A DNA stretch of 64,000 nucleotides from an uncultured Campylobacter sp. (GCF_905372745.1 NZ_CAJPQR010000004.1:23154-87153); one strand, 5' to 3'; counted from the stretch's first letter, positions 18,245-27,675 are shown. The notes: generated from the sequence alone by a model not told the origin. Program-made: numbers and translations.

Positions 18245-18880
18245 ATGGGTAAAACGGCCTTGGTCGTAGGAGCTACGGGAGCGGTCGGACGCGAGATAGT
18301 GCGCGGGCTTTGCGAGGATGAAAACTACGACAAAATCATCGTTTGGGCACGCAGGGAGCTAAATTTTAGCCACGAAAAGCTAGAGACGCAGATCGTAAAT
18401 TTTAGCGATGTAAAAAACATGCCGCCGCGCGAGATAGACGAGATATTTTGCGCGCTGGGCACGACGATGAAGCAAGCCGGCAGTCGCGGGCAGTTTTATA
18501 AAGTGGACGTGAACTACCCCGTAAATATCGCAAAATGGGGCATCGCATCAGGCGCGCGCCGTTTCGCGCTCATCTCCGCCTACGGTGCGGACGAGCGGTC
18601 GAGATTTTTTTATCTGCGCGCAAAGGGCAAGGCGGAGAAAAAGATCGCCGCGCTGGGTTTTAAAAGTTTGCAAATCGCGCGGCTGCCCGCGATAAAAAGC
18701 GAGCGCGAGCAGGTGCGTATGGGAGAGCTCTTTATGGTTTGGCTGTTTGGGCTTTTGCCGAAATTTATCTTAAAGAACTACCGTCCGATGAGCGCGAAAG
18801 ATATCGCGACCGCCGTCATCGCCGCCGCGCAGACGGAGGCAAAAGGCGTGCAAATTTATCATCCAAGAGAGTTTATTTAG
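18245..18880 (+). CDS. NAD(P)-binding oxidoreductase, short atypical SDR (HTATIP2/YbjT-like)
   Basis: 211 residues. The N-terminus ALVVGATGAVGREIVRGL is the Rossmann glycine motif GxxGxxG of atypical short-chain dehydrogenases. CALGTTMKQAGSRGQFYKVDVNY and a RFALISAYGAD strand resemble the HTATIP2/oxidoreductase subgroup. No SDR catalytic YxxxK is obvious, so it may bind NAD(P) without classical dehydrogenase activity. RBS AAGGAG before the ATG. The last codons, AAAQTEAKGVQIYHPREFI, recur as a detached fragment at 20024-20098. Confidence 0.82.
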   Translation: MGKTALVVGATGAVGREIVRGLCEDENYDKIIVWARRELNFSHEKLETQIVNFSDVKNMPPREIDEIFCALGTTMKQAGSRGQFYKVDVNYPVNIAKWGIASGARRFALISAYGADERSRFFYLRAKGKAEKKIAALGFKSLQIARLPAIKSEREQVRMGELFMVWLFGLLPKFILKNYRPMSAKDIATAVIAAAQTEAKGVQIYHPREFI

Positions 18881-19199
18881 AATCAAAAGCGTAAAGGCGA
18901 TTTTGGCTTTAAGCTTTTAAAAACGCCGAAAATGCGCCTGCTATTTTAAAATAAAAAATCGGCCGAATTTTGCAAGGTGCGCGGCCTTATTTAAATTCGG
19001 CTCTTGAGCGCGGTTTGGGTATTTGCTCGGTCGCGGCCAAAAGTCGGGTGTGTCAAAAAAGAGGCTTTTGTTTATGTTTGAGTATTTGTTTAGTCGCGCT
19101 CAAAAGCGCTGCTAGGACGGCTTTTTGCGCCGCAAGCCACCTAACAGGTAGCGCGAGCCTGCGCGCAGTTTTGCCTTGCTCGCGCAAAAATCAAAACGC
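18881..19199. other. Non-coding spacer between convergent genes
   Basis: No gene supported. G/C-rich with T-runs (for example CAAAAAAGAGGCTTTTG near 19049). Frames crossing it are the complement of the minus-strand gene at 19200. Confidence 0.5.
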
Positions 19200-19922
19200 C
19201 TATTTAAAGACTATGCCGGATTTGGTAAAATCCATTTGCTCCGGTTCTACGTTTAGTAATGATTTAAAAACCAGCCTGCCTATGGCTTTTAGTTCTGCCT
19301 CATGCGCCGGATTTGGATGCTGCTGTAACTCCTGCTGCATTGCCATCAGCAAAAACCCAAGCCCCATAGATATCTGATACGAGTTCATCATTTCCGTAGC
19401 TTTTCCCTCAAACAGCTCCGGCTTTTTGCGCAAAAACTCGGCGATCTGCAAAAATGCGGGCTTTACGGCTTCGTCCGGCATCGGATGATTAAAATACGCC
19501 GCATAAGCGCCTCCTAGCAGCGCCACGATGCCGGTCGCCACGTTTTCTTTGGGTATGCCGTATAGCTGCTCGACGCTGCCGTTTAGCTTATCTATGCCCT
19601 CTACTAGCAAGCGCCGCCCCTCATCTTGCTGCGCGGCGGGAAATAGCTGCGCTATCTGCTCTATGCCGTCCATATCCAAAAAATGATCTCCCGCTCGCAC
19701 CAGCGCGCCCGTATAGAGTATATCGGTCTTAACGTCTTTGGCATAGGCGGAATCATCGGGTGGATTTAAATTTTTTCTTGCTTGATTCATAGCGCGGTTA
19801 TATGCATCCTGCCTCAACCACTGCTCGTTAAAATCAATCGTAAAAAACGCCTGCGCGCTACTAAAACACATCACCGCTCCAAGCGCCGCCGCGCCGACTC
19901 GAATCTTGCCTAAAATTTTCAT
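19200..19922 (-). CDS. Periplasmic hypothetical protein
   Basis: 240 residues. The start at 19922 is preferred over an in-frame ATG at 19973: GGAGG lies 6 bases upstream, and the protein then opens with a clean signal peptide (MKILGKIRVGAAALGAVMCFSSAQA). The mature part begins FFTIDFNEQWLRQDAYNRA and is mainly helical, with no motif I recognise. It is monocistronic and converges with the SDR-like gene. Confidence 0.75.
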   Translation of the reverse strand: MKILGKIRVGAAALGAVMCFSSAQAFFTIDFNEQWLRQDAYNRAMNQARKNLNPPDDSAYAKDVKTDILYTGALVRAGDHFLDMDGIEQIAQLFPAAQQDEGRRLLVEGIDKLNGSVEQLYGIPKENVATGIVALLGGAYAAYFNHPMPDEAVKPAFLQIAEFLRKKPELFEGKATEMMNSYQISMGLGFLLMAMQQELQQHPNPAHEAELKAIGRLVFKSLLNVEPEQMDFTKSGIVFK

Positions 19923-20023
19923 AAAACGCCTCCGAAAATAAAATTTCATGCGGCAGCTCCGCATTGCCGGCATTATACCTAAAATAACGCGGCTGTGATA
20001 TTTTTTATTCTGATTGCCTTTAT

Positions 20024-20098
20024 GCCGCCGCGCAGACGGACGCTAAAGGAGTACAAATTTATCATCCAAGAGATTTTGTACAAACGCACGGCGAGTAG
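20024..20098 (+). pseudogene. Detached 3' end of the SDR-like gene at 18245
   Basis: The plus frame here reads AAAQTDAKGVQIYHPRDF followed by VQTHGE and TAG. The 18245 gene ends AAAQTEAKGVQIYHPREFI. Seventeen of nineteen residues match, and the DNA is near-identical over about 50 bases. No start or upstream domain remains, so this is a relic of a tandem duplication or of a rearrangement that also brought in the gene at 19200. Confidence 0.8.
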
Positions 20099-20176
20099 TC
20101 AAATTTCGCTCTTAGGCTCAAATTTGACCCCGCTAAACGCTTAAATTTTCTAGCCGCACCTTTGATAAAATCGGCG

Positions 20177-20848
20177 CTAAAATTTGATCCCTCGCACGAC
20201 CTGCGCGCCAAGACCCGTTTGCATATGTCGCAAAAACATCGCGTGATAAAAGTCCCCCTCGTGTCCCGGCGCGTCGTAGGTGGCGATGAGGCTTGCCGGC
20301 ACTAGGACTCTGCGCCTGATATTTGCCTCGTTTGCGCTAAGTTTTAGGTGCGAGACTAGCTGATAGACGCATAGATCCGTGCAGTCGCCGAGCACCACAA
20401 AGGTGTCGATCTGCGGATTTTGCGCGATAAACGCGTTAAATTCGGCGCAGTAAGCCGCGCTCAGGGAGTTTTTGCGAAAGATTTTTATCTCGTCAAAAAA
20501 CGGCAGATCGCGTAGCTGCGGTATCGTATTCGCGCCCTCGGTGCCTTTGATAGCGTGCGGCGGAAATGCGTCAAATTCCGCGCAGTTTGCCTCGTGGCTA
20601 TCCTCGAGCAGCACGAGATTTCTCGCACCCGCCGCGTAAGCCGCGCTAAAAGTCTGCGCTATACCGTCCGCGATCGCGCCCACTCGAGGGCTAGCTAGCG
20701 GTCCCATGCTGCAAAATCCCTCTATCATATCCACGCTGATAAATGCGGTGTTTGCCGCGTCGCCCGCTAAAAGTTCGCTAAATTTAATCTCCTTTAGCTC
20801 CTCAAACCACTTCGCCAAATCCTCTAAGATTTTCGCGTCAAATTTCAT
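20177..20848 (-). CDS. Isochorismatase/nicotinamidase family cysteine hydrolase
   Basis: 223 residues. The cysteine-hydrolase triad is visible: Asp40 in ISVDMIEGF, Lys126 in KIFRKNSLS and Cys160 in GDCTDLCVYQL. The PPHAIKGTEGA segment (96-106) resembles the PxH-x-x-GTxGA loop of nicotinamidases. Likely activity is deamidation of nicotinamide or a related amide in NAD salvage, but substrate cannot be assigned from sequence alone. It is separated from the flgS gene by about 100 bases on the same strand; ATG start with GGAGA upstream. Confidence 0.85.
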   Translation of the reverse strand: MKFDAKILEDLAKWFEELKEIKFSELLAGDAANTAFISVDMIEGFCSMGPLASPRVGAIADGIAQTFSAAYAAGARNLVLLEDSHEANCAEFDAFPPHAIKGTEGANTIPQLRDLPFFDEIKIFRKNSLSAAYCAEFNAFIAQNPQIDTFVVLGDCTDLCVYQLVSHLKLSANEANIRRRVLVPASLIATYDAPGHEGDFYHAMFLRHMQTGLGAQVVRGIKF

Positions 20849-20946
20849 TTTCTCTCCTTGTTTTGATTGTTTTTACGTTCGTTGATCGGCTGGCCGAAGC
20901 CAAACCTTCCGCCGCCCTAAATTTCGCGTTCAAATTTAAACTCCGC

Positions 20947-21945
20947 CTAGCCGCGCGTCTTTGCGGGCAAATTTACGCAAAAGCTCTTTGGCTCAAGCTC
21001 GATCTCGATACTGCCGCCATGCGCCTGGACGATCTGTAGGCACAGGTGCAGCCCAAGGCCGTTGCCCTTTAGTTTGCTCGTTTTAAAGGGCTCAAAGACC
21101 ATGGCTTGGTTTTTGATCGGCACGCCGCTATCGGTCACGGCAAATTTATGCTCGCCCTCGCGCTGCTCGTAGTCCACGCGCACCCAGCCCTCGTCGTCCT
21201 CGTTTTCCTCGACCGCATCGATCGCGTTAAATAGCATATTCTGAAACACCATCGCCAGCAGATCGCGGTCGCCCACGTAGAGTAGGTCGGGGAAATTTAG
21301 GCTAAATTTGATCTCCTTGCCGTATGTGTAGCACTCTATCGCCGCTTCGCACTCGCCCTTTAGCTCGGCGAGGTTAAATTCGCGCGCGTTTATCGTGAGG
21401 CCTTTTGTGAAAAGCAAAGTAGCCTTGATTATGCGCTCGACTCGCCAGATCGCCTTTTGCATCTGCTCGACGACTGGGCGAGTGCGCTCGTCCGCCTTTT
21501 TTATCAGCGTGGAGGCTAGCAGCGAGATCGAGCCCACTGGGTTGCGTATCTCGTGCGCGAGGTGGGCTGCGACCTGACCCATCGAGGCTAGGCGCTCGGT
21601 GCGCTTTTCGGTCGTTATATCGGTTGCGGAGATGATTTTTTTGCCCTCTTTTTGGGCGATTTTGATGAGGTAGATTTGCCCCGCGGCGCTTATCTCGCCT
21701 CCCTCTTGCGGGATAAATTTTAAAATTTGCCCGAGTTTTAGGGCTTCTGAGTTTTGTAAAAATATCTCGCCCGCCTCGTCCAAAACCCAGATCGCGTTTG
21801 GCAAAATTTCCACGATATCTTTGATGAAGCCTTGCAAACTCGCATAGGACGCGGTTAGGTTTTTATACTCGCGCTCTATCAGATAGGTTTGCTCGATCAG
21901 GCTTTTTAGTCCGTCCTGGACGCTGGTTTTATCGATCTGAGTCAT
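20947..21945 (-). CDS. flgS: Sensor histidine kinase of the FlgS type
   Basis: 332 residues, no membrane segment, so cytoplasmic. A short PAS-like region (about 40-110, ILPNAIWVLDEAGEIFLQN) precedes the dimerisation domain with His131 in HLAHEIRNPVGSISLL. The ATPase domain has N-box MLFNAIDAVEEN and G2-box GNGLGLHLCLQIVQAHGG. In Campylobacter, FlgS with FlgR switches on the sigma54 flagellar genes. Both the sequence style and the neighbours (a nuclease-like gene overlapping its start, a class V aminotransferase next) match the flgS locus I remember in C. jejuni. Its ATG overlaps the upstream stop by 4 bases. Confidence 0.85.
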   Translation of the reverse strand: MTQIDKTSVQDGLKSLIEQTYLIEREYKNLTASYASLQGFIKDIVEILPNAIWVLDEAGEIFLQNSEALKLGQILKFIPQEGGEISAAGQIYLIKIAQKEGKKIISATDITTEKRTERLASMGQVAAHLAHEIRNPVGSISLLASTLIKKADERTRPVVEQMQKAIWRVERIIKATLLFTKGLTINAREFNLAELKGECEAAIECYTYGKEIKFSLNFPDLLYVGDRDLLAMVFQNMLFNAIDAVEENEDDEGWVRVDYEQREGEHKFAVTDSGVPIKNQAMVFEPFKTSKLKGNGLGLHLCLQIVQAHGGSIEIELEPKSFCVNLPAKTRG

Positions 21946-22757
21946 AAAAGCTCCTCGAAATTTTCTAAATCAAAAAGTAAAATTCGCTCGTTTTTTAGGC
22001 GGCCGACTTCGTTGCTAAAGCCGCTTTTGGAAAATAGCGCGACGGCGTCGGGCACGAAGCCTAGTCGCTCGCATTTTTTAAGGAGTAAATTTACCACGTT
22101 TTTGCAAATTTTATGCTCTTTAAATTTAGCTTCTCCGACGACGATGCGCCCCTGGGTGCTTAAAAATATATCTATCTCGATATTTTTCGCCCATAGGCTC
22201 CGCACCCGTGCGGGCTGGGCACCTAGTCTAAATGCCAAAAGCTCTCGGCAAAGCAGCTCAAAGCCAAAGCCCGCGTACGAGTCGAACTCTCGTCTGATAA
22301 TCTCCATCAGTGCGGCCTTTTCGCCGTTTTTTAAAAGGGCCAAATTTGACTCGATGAAATAAAACCAAAATCTAGTAAAATTGTCGTTAAAGACCACTTT
22401 ATCCTGCGCCTTGTCGCGCTCGGGCAGCTTTTTAGATTTTTGATATTTGCTTTTTACGCGCGGTTTTTCCAGCGTCTTTTCGATACTGACTATGCCCGAG
22501 TTTATCGCGGCGGCGTAAATTTTTAGGATGAGAGGGCGGGGCAAAAATTTATTTAGGGCGTATTTTTTGCGGTCGTTTTTAGCAAGCTTGCAAAGGGCGA
22601 ATTTAAGCTCGCTCTCAAAAGGGGCGTCAAAGCTAAATTTGAGCGACAAATCTTCAAATTTATCTAAAATTTCCTTTTCGATCGCCTCGAAAATATCGTA
22701 ATAATTCGCTTCAAATTTTAGCGCGTCAAAGACTAAATGAAAGTAAATAAGCTGCAA
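21942..22757 (-). CDS. DUF234-like protein with a C-terminal nuclease-type domain, next to flgS
   Basis: 271 residues. The C-terminal third contains IEIDIFLSTQGRIVVGEAKFKEHKICK, i.e. a D-x(n)-E-x-K arrangement like the PD-(D/E)xK nuclease fold of DUF234 proteins. The N-terminal part is helical, with NDNFTRFWFYFIESN in the middle, a motif usually found in the DUF234 region of archaeal-type ATPases. Here no ATPase domain precedes it. The stop overlaps the flgS start (ATGA), so the two are co-translated. Biological role is unknown. Confidence 0.78.
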   Translation of the reverse strand: MQLIYFHLVFDALKFEANYYDIFEAIEKEILDKFEDLSLKFSFDAPFESELKFALCKLAKNDRKKYALNKFLPRPLILKIYAAAINSGIVSIEKTLEKPRVKSKYQKSKKLPERDKAQDKVVFNDNFTRFWFYFIESNLALLKNGEKAALMEIIRREFDSYAGFGFELLCRELLAFRLGAQPARVRSLWAKNIEIDIFLSTQGRIVVGEAKFKEHKICKNVVNLLLKKCERLGFVPDAVALFSKSGFSNEVGRLKNERILLFDLENFEELL

Positions 22758-22843
22758 GATATCAAGGTGCTTAAAGCGCGCGTAGCTTGATTTTAAGGCG
22801 TATATTTTCGCTCCTTTTTAGCCCATTTTAGCACAACTTTGGT

Positions 22844-22849
22844 TATAAT
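22844..22849 (+). promoter_or_regulatory. Probable -10 box for the aminotransferase gene
   Basis: TATAAT 23 bases upstream of the TTG start at 22873, in the divergent gap between the two transcription units. Confidence 0.55.
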
Positions 22850-22872
22850 CTCTTTTTTTATAAGGAAAAATT

Positions 22873-24165
22873 TTGGTTAGCATCGACGAAATCAGAAAAA
22901 ATATTATTTTAAAAAAGGGCGTGCGCTACTTTGACTATACGGCCTCGGGCTTAGCCTACGCGCCTATCGAGCGCAGGATCGCAAAATACCTAAAAACCTA
23001 CGCCAACACGCACTCCGAAAGCGCCTCAAATGCGCTAAAGACGCAAAAACGCTACGAAAAAGCAAGGCAGAGCCTAAAAGACGCGCTGGGGCTTGACGAG
23101 CGGTTTTATCTGATCTCGGCAGGCTGCGGCGCGACGGGAGCGATAAAGAAATTTGAAGAAATCATGGGGCTTTACCTGCCGCCTATGAGCGCGAACCGCC
23201 TGGGCGAGGAGAGTCTAAAGGGCGCAAATTTGCCCCTCGTCATCATCTCGCCCTACGAGCACCACTCAAACGAAGTCAGCCTGCGCGAGGGGCTGTGCGA
23301 GGTAGTGCGCATACCGCTAAGCAAGAGCGGGGAGATAAATTTCGGCAGGCTCGATCAACTGCTCAAAATCAACTCAAAGCGCGAGATCATCGGCTCTTTT
23401 AGCGCGGCCTCAAACGTCACGGGTATAATCAGCGACTACAAAAAAATCTACGTGATGATGAAGCGATACGGCGCGACCGTGGCCTTTGACGCGGCTAGCC
23501 TTAGTCCGCACGACAACCTCGACGCCGACTACTTCGACGCGCTGTTTCTCTCGCCGCATAAGCTTTTAGGAGGCGTGGGCAGCTGCGGACTGCTCGCGAT
23601 AAGAAAAGAACTCGTAAAATCAAGCAAACCGACATTTGCCGCGGGCGGGACGGTTAGCTACGTGAGCCGCAGCTCGCATTTTTTCGCGCCTAGCGTGGAG
23701 CGCACCGAGGAGGGCGGCACCCAGCACGTGATGGGGCTCATAAGAGCCTCGCTAGCATACAGACTGCGAAACGAGGTCGGCCTAGACGTCATAAAAAGCC
23801 GCGAGGATGAGCTTGCAAAGCTATTTTGCGAGGGGCTGGATAAGATCCCCGAGGTCGTGAGCTACTGCCCGCGCGCAGTGCCGAGACTGCCGATTTTCGC
23901 GTTTAACGTAAAAGGCGTTTCGCCTTATGATTTTGCCGAAGCGCTGAGCGAGGACTACGGCGTGCAGACCCGTGCGGGGTGCGCGTGTGCCGGTCCGTAC
24001 GGACACGATCTGCTCGGGCTAAAAGACGATCAGAAATTTGATCAAAAGCCCGGCTGGGTGCGCGCGAGCCTGCACTACTCGCACACGCAAAAAGACGTCG
24101 CATATCTGCTAAAGGCCATCAAAAAAACTATCAAAAAATTTAAAACCAAAAAGGAAAAGAAATGA
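22873..24165 (+). CDS. Class V aminotransferase, cysteine desulfurase-like (SufS/Csd family)
   Basis: 430 residues, PLP-dependent. The schiff-base region reads DALFLSPHKLLGGVGSCGLL, with the PLP lysine in SPHKLLGG. DAASLSPHDN and YEHHSNEVSLREG are family landmarks, and the C-terminal RAGCACAGPYGHDLLG carries the conserved cysteine loop of SufS/Csd enzymes. It should release sulfur from cysteine or a related substrate; the partner acceptor is not in the window. TTG start at 22873 with AAGGA 6 bases upstream and no better ATG. The stop overlaps the next gene's ATG. Confidence 0.85.
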   Translation: MVSIDEIRKNIILKKGVRYFDYTASGLAYAPIERRIAKYLKTYANTHSESASNALKTQKRYEKARQSLKDALGLDERFYLISAGCGATGAIKKFEEIMGLYLPPMSANRLGEESLKGANLPLVIISPYEHHSNEVSLREGLCEVVRIPLSKSGEINFGRLDQLLKINSKREIIGSFSAASNVTGIISDYKKIYVMMKRYGATVAFDAASLSPHDNLDADYFDALFLSPHKLLGGVGSCGLLAIRKELVKSSKPTFAAGGTVSYVSRSSHFFAPSVERTEEGGTQHVMGLIRASLAYRLRNEVGLDVIKSREDELAKLFCEGLDKIPEVVSYCPRAVPRLPIFAFNVKGVSPYDFAEALSEDYGVQTRAGCACAGPYGHDLLGLKDDQKFDQKPGWVRASLHYSHTQKDVAYLLKAIKKTIKKFKTKKEKK

Positions 24166-24794
24166 ATAAAATTTTAGCCGCAGCCTTGTTTGCCCTTTGC
24201 GCCGTTTGTGCGCAGGCAAAGCCCTTTAGCCCCGAGCAGTACGCAAAAGTACTGCGCGAGTACAACTCCGTCGCGGGCGCGAACAACTACTTTGAAAGCG
24301 GCAAATTTAAAGAGGAATTCGAGCTTCGCAAAAAATACTGCGACGAGGGTCTAAGAGACGCCTGCGGCGATCTGGGGCTGCTCTACGTTACTGGTCTAGG
24401 CGCGCCAAGAGATAGCAAAAGAGCGGGCGAACTACTAGGGTACGCCGCTAAAAACGGCGAGTTTAAGGCCATATCGCAGTACTACGAAACAGCGCTTGAC
24501 ATAGCTCGAGCGGCAGAAAAATATCCGGACGACAAGGTCACGCAGCACCTAGGAGCCGAGTTTAAAAACTCGCTAGAGCAGTGCAAAGCCTACAAGGGCG
24601 ACCGCCACGTGTGCTTCCGCGCGCTGGTGATAAGCGGTATGTTACCAAAGGGCGAGGGCGGCCTCGGGCTATCTCAGGCTGAGTTTGCCAAGACGTGGGA
24701 GGATATCGTCGTGAGCGACGTCGAGCGCAACGGTATGGACGACTCGAAAGTAAACGCGCTGGCAAAGGAGCTGGAAGGACTAGCGGCGCGGTAA
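24162..24794 (+). CDS. Secreted Sel1-like protein
   Basis: 210 residues. Signal peptide MNKILAAALFALCAVCAQA. The mature part has one clear Sel1-type repeat (LRDACGDLGLLYVTGLGAPRDSKRAGELLGYAAKNG) and further helices with CKAYKGDRHVC, a cysteine-pair pattern seen in this genome's other Sel1 proteins. The ATG overlaps the aminotransferase stop (ATGA), so the two are translationally coupled, which is unexpected for a cytoplasmic PLP enzyme and a secreted protein. Confidence 0.82.
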   Translation: MNKILAAALFALCAVCAQAKPFSPEQYAKVLREYNSVAGANNYFESGKFKEEFELRKKYCDEGLRDACGDLGLLYVTGLGAPRDSKRAGELLGYAAKNGEFKAISQYYETALDIARAAEKYPDDKVTQHLGAEFKNSLEQCKAYKGDRHVCFRALVISGMLPKGEGGLGLSQAEFAKTWEDIVVSDVERNGMDDSKVNALAKELEGLAAR

Positions 24795-25296
24795 ATTTGC
24801 GGGCTTTTGCGGCATAAATTTGCTTTTTTCGGCCAGGCGATCCGTCAAATTTGACCGTCCGCGCTTTTGTCTTTTTGCGGGCGGCTTTGCGTTTTATGTA
24901 AATTTAGATTACTCGGCTCAAATTTGACGCGCCGGTAATTGCTAGGCTTAAATTTGGGTCGATTTTTGGGTAAATTTATCGAGCGGTGCAGAATTTGCTT
25001 TTGCCCAAATTTGACTGCTTTTTACGGATAAATTTAGCTCGCTTCCGGCGGCATTTTGCGGCTTGCGAGCTTTTGCCCGGCTATCTTTACGGCGTAAATT
25101 TGCTAATTCTGCTAGCGCCCAGGCAAACTCGGCCGCAGAGCTTAAAGTCTTTGCTTGTGCTTTTTTGCGCATGCGGTCAAATTTATACGCCCGCGCGGGT
25201 TTTTGCCTCGCTCAAATTTGACGTATTTTTATGTCCAGCTCAAATTTGCACGGCGTTAATTTTTACGAATTTACAAAAACTTTGGAGAAAATTTAG
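24795..25296. other. Non-coding spacer packed with AAATTT palindromes
   Basis: No gene supported. I counted 14 copies of AAATTT in about 500 bases, 13 of them as YAAATTTR. Apparent frames here are driven by this repeat. It is the densest example of the genome's intergenic signature. Confidence 0.7.
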
Positions 25297-26691
25297 ATGC
25301 AAGATTCGCGCGAGTTTCAGGTCTTAGCGGGCGAGGTAAAAAACGTGAGATGGGATGCGGCGACGGACGAGTGCGTTTTTGAGATAGAGGGCGCGAAATT
25401 TAACGTTAAAAACCTCAAAGAGCGCCTCGTGCCGCGCGAAAACGACCGTTTAGCCGTAGCCTACGACGAGCAAAACGAGGTTTGGAATTTTAAAAATTTG
25501 ACCTCAAACAAGTGGCTCAAAAACTACGCTTGGCGCGCGCACTTTATACTACCTTGGGCGGCGATCTTTGATATCGTTCCGGGTAAAATTTTAGGCGCGA
25601 TTTTTGCGATACCTATCATTTATCTAAGCAAGCATTTGTCCGAATTTGCAGGCATGGCAGCCTTGTTTGCCTTTGTTGTTTGCCTGTTTTTATCGCTGCC
25701 ATTTTTGCACATATACTGGAGCGAAAATAAGAGCTTAAGCGGCACTGTCGAGGCATATCTAACTGTAAGAAAATTTTTAAATGAGATAAATTTAAGGGGA
25801 TTTTTGATGAAAACGCAAAACGGTTTAAATCTACTCAGCGGCCGCGCGGGTTTGCTTGAGTGCGTCTATAAAGACAAAAGCGGATTTAATTATAGCTTTA
25901 GCTTGGAGGGACAAATTTTAAACGTTAGCTCGCTACAAAGTCCGCTCTTGCCGGTAAATGACGGCGATGAGATGCTGGCGGTTTGCGATAAAAAGGGGCG
26001 GGTTTTGGGGCTAAAAAACCGCTCCTTGAACTCCGCGGCCTGGTATGCCTATGAGCCTAGCCTCTTTTCTGCGACTCTATTTCTTGCGCTTTTTGTGCTT
26101 TTTGCGCTGTTTGCCGCGGCTTGCGTTTGGGCTGTTTTTTCGGGGCTTGACGAATGGCGGCTGCTTTTTAGCGATTTGCTGCTTGTTTTTGGTTTGGGCT
26201 CTCTTGCCTTTGCTTGGTTTAAATTTCACCGCGAGGCGTTTTTGGGCTTACGCGTTAGATCGGTGCTCGGTGCCGCAAAAGAGCCCAAGTCTAGCGGCGA
26301 GGTTAGCGGCGCGGTGCGCAATCTAAGGATTTTTGAGGCAAAAGAGAAAAACTATTTTAGCGTCACGGTCGGCGATACGTTTTTGTGGGGTAGCAGCCCT
26401 AAAAAGCGCGCCCTGGAGCTAGCAAACGGCGACGAAGCGAGCGTGAAATACGAAAATTTCAAGGTTTTAGAAATACGAAATCTCAGTAAAAATCTGACGG
26501 CGAAAAAATCTCAAGGCTTTTTTGAGAGGGTGTTTTGGTTTAACGTTGATATCGCGATAAGCCTTTTAGCGGGACTTGCTTTGCTCTATGCGGGGATGAT
26601 GGATTTTTGGTTTTCGCCTTTTGCGGGGATTGCGGGCGTGATAATCTTGCTTGGCGGATTTGGTTTTAACGTGTTTTATAAAAAAGATTAG
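25297..26691 (+). CDS. Membrane protein built from three copies of a beta-domain plus two-helix unit
   Basis: 464 residues, six predicted membrane segments in three pairs (about 82-110/117-138, 256-283/290-308, 415-433/440-460). Each pair is preceded by a soluble domain of about 65 residues with the same order of features: xxGxVxxxR start, an internal hydrophobic strand, a GD or ND turn before a strand, then V-x-x-x-N/L-x-N-L-S/T. The copies span roughly 10-75, 179-246 and 336-402. The similarity is structural more than literal. No known family recognised. Single gene with its own RBS (GGAG). Confidence 0.8.
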   Translation: MQDSREFQVLAGEVKNVRWDAATDECVFEIEGAKFNVKNLKERLVPRENDRLAVAYDEQNEVWNFKNLTSNKWLKNYAWRAHFILPWAAIFDIVPGKILGAIFAIPIIYLSKHLSEFAGMAALFAFVVCLFLSLPFLHIYWSENKSLSGTVEAYLTVRKFLNEINLRGFLMKTQNGLNLLSGRAGLLECVYKDKSGFNYSFSLEGQILNVSSLQSPLLPVNDGDEMLAVCDKKGRVLGLKNRSLNSAAWYAYEPSLFSATLFLALFVLFALFAAACVWAVFSGLDEWRLLFSDLLLVFGLGSLAFAWFKFHREAFLGLRVRSVLGAAKEPKSSGEVSGAVRNLRIFEAKEKNYFSVTVGDTFLWGSSPKKRALELANGDEASVKYENFKVLEIRNLSKNLTAKKSQGFFERVFWFNVDIAISLLAGLALLYAGMMDFWFSPFAGIAGVIILLGGFGFNVFYKKD

Positions 26692-27675
26692 CCTTCGGCG
26701 AGACTAGTTTTAGCGTGGAGCGAGTAGGTCGGAACTTGGCCGCCTCGTAATTTAGAGCTTGAATTCATCGGCGCGCGGTTTAGGTTTGGCCCAGCGTAAA
26801 TTTACGCCGCGAGACGGCAAGGCAAATCCGGGCTAGCCGTCTTAACGGGTTTTATTTTACGCCTAAAATTTACAAACGCGCCGTTTGATTTTACGCCGAA
26901 TTTGCGCGTTTTGCGTCGATATTTTACGGCAAAGGCATAAATTTAAGCTGCCGTTTAGTTTTGCTGGCTGGATTTGGCCTTGCGCGAAACGGTTAAAATT
27001 AGTTTTGCATCTTTACCTTGCGTTTAAATTTACGTTTTCGGCTGGAACAGGCTAAATTTAATCCCAAAAGGCGCGAATTTGAGGCGTTAAATTTGACCTC
27101 TAGAGCTTAGGGGTACGGCGGTCGCTTTGGGATTAGTTTGGTTTTTTGGGAGGAGCAAAACGAGCGAAATTTACGCTTTTGCAGGTTTTGCAGAGTTTAT
27201 TTGGACTCGTAACGGCGCAAGCTAGCGTAATTTTACGGCTTTTTGCGCAGCTTAGGGCAAAATGCAAGCTTATCTCCGTGCGGGTCAAGCGAAGTTTGCC
27301 GCGTAGCGGGCTAAATTTGTGCGCGCCGGTTTTAAAATTTAACACGGTCGTCGTTTAAATTTAATACCGAAGCTAGACGCTCGAATTTAGGCGGCGCAAA
27401 AAACTCGGCGATTTTAGCCGTTTTCAAAACGCGAGCCGAGCTTAACTTAACGCGTTAATTTAAACGGCGCGGACGAATCGCCGCTTTTGCTAACCCGCTA
27501 ATCTACCGCCTTTGCTAGATCGCTTTCGGATTTTGCGGATTTTCGCCAAAAGGTCGCGGCAAAGAAAAACGGCAGCGGCTTAGCTTGATTTAGAGCGATA
27601 TTTACGGCAAGACAAGCGGGCGCTACTTGCTTGGCTTGCTCAAAAAGCGCTCTAAATTTACCGCGACTATCAAAT
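26692..27675. other. Non-coding region of about 1 kb
   Basis: No supported gene on either strand; two mirror-image frames near 27133-27358 reflect symmetrical composition, not coding. The YAAATTTR palindrome recurs throughout. No decayed gene recognised. Confidence 0.55.

Noticed and set aside
27133..27358. Two opposite 70-residue frames
   Set aside because: They are complements of each other in AAATTT-rich DNA and neither has coding character.
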